DNA from: an uncultured Acetatifactor sp.
Lineage (GTDB): Bacteria; Bacillota; Clostridia; Lachnospirales; Lachnospiraceae
Direction: 5' to 3'
Length of the DNA stretch: 13,329 nt
Assembly (NCBI GenBank): GCA_910584435.1
Contig: CAJUAP010000086.1
Location: 1-13,329 of the forward strand
Shown: positions 13,279 to 13,329 of the stretch, one piece after another
Layout of the letters: every line of letters starts with the position of its first letter
Position numbering within the stretch: the stretch's first letter is position 1
Position numbers and translations under genes: made by a program
Notes under the pieces: model-generated
What the model saw: the letters and a program-made list of their open reading frames with translations, nothing else
Databases searched by the model: none
Told to the model about the DNA's origin: nothing

Positions 13279-13329
13279 ATTGTGCAATTTGTCTTATGTG
13301 AGCAAGCTCCCACAGACAAATTGTACAAT
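13279..13329. repeat. Inverted repeat at the right edge of the window
   Basis: ATTGTGCAATTTGTC (13279-13293) pairs with GACAAATTGTACAAT (13315-13329) at 14 of 15 positions across 21 bases. The window ends exactly at the right arm. It may belong to the element that starts at 13200, or be a separate hairpin upstream of the ylbJ-like gene. No T-run is visible. Confidence 0.6.

Noticed and set aside
1..13329. tRNA, rRNA or prophage genes
   Set aside because: No cloverleaf, rRNA segment or phage-type gene was seen on either strand.

Overview
The window looks like a chromosomal segment of a Gram-positive Clostridia, most likely a member or relative of Lachnospiraceae. The basis is moderate GC, strong AGGAGG-type ribosome binding sites, and the linkage of rsmD, coaD and a YlbJ-type membrane protein, which recalls the ylbH-ylbI-ylbJ block of Bacillus subtilis. 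The assignment is inferred from gene content and style, not from a search.

Left part (1-2066): the 3' end of an unrecognised helical, possibly terpenoid-cyclase-like protein, ending in a 22-bp tandem repeat; a GNAT acetyltransferase; and a Cof-type HAD phosphatase that has lost its N-terminal catalytic aspartate motif and is probably a pseudogene. Position 2067-2359 holds a 115-bp miniature inverted-repeat element with an 8-bp target duplication, then a good sigma-A type promoter for pgi (glucose-6-phosphate isomerase).

Middle (3941-8823): a 524-bp gap with two long-armed hairpins, a rho-independent terminator, a near-perfect palindrome and a promoter leads into a type IIA topoisomerase pair, subunit B (parE-like) and subunit A (parC-like). 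They are separated by a 32-bp palindromic element, inserted at the parE stop codon with an exact 8-bp duplication, and by a separate promoter for parC.

Right part (8824-13329): rsmD and coaD are tightly coupled to parC, with the rsmD ribosome binding site overlapping the parC stop and a GTGA overlap between rsmD and coaD. Then come a structured non-coding stretch, a coiled-coil protein, a strong terminator, a second copy of the 32-bp element, a secreted or membrane-anchored N-acetylmuramoyl-L-alanine amidase, and a convergent ylbJ-like gene. The window ends inside another repeat that shares its end with the 115-bp element.

The genes are mostly housekeeping: glycolysis, chromosome topology, ribosome modification, CoA synthesis and envelope or sporulation. 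The most notable content is the set of small palindromic elements in the gaps. They share an end core (CAGTTCAG), and three of them are flanked by 8-bp direct repeats abutting the inverted-repeat ends, which suggests a family of non-autonomous transposable elements.
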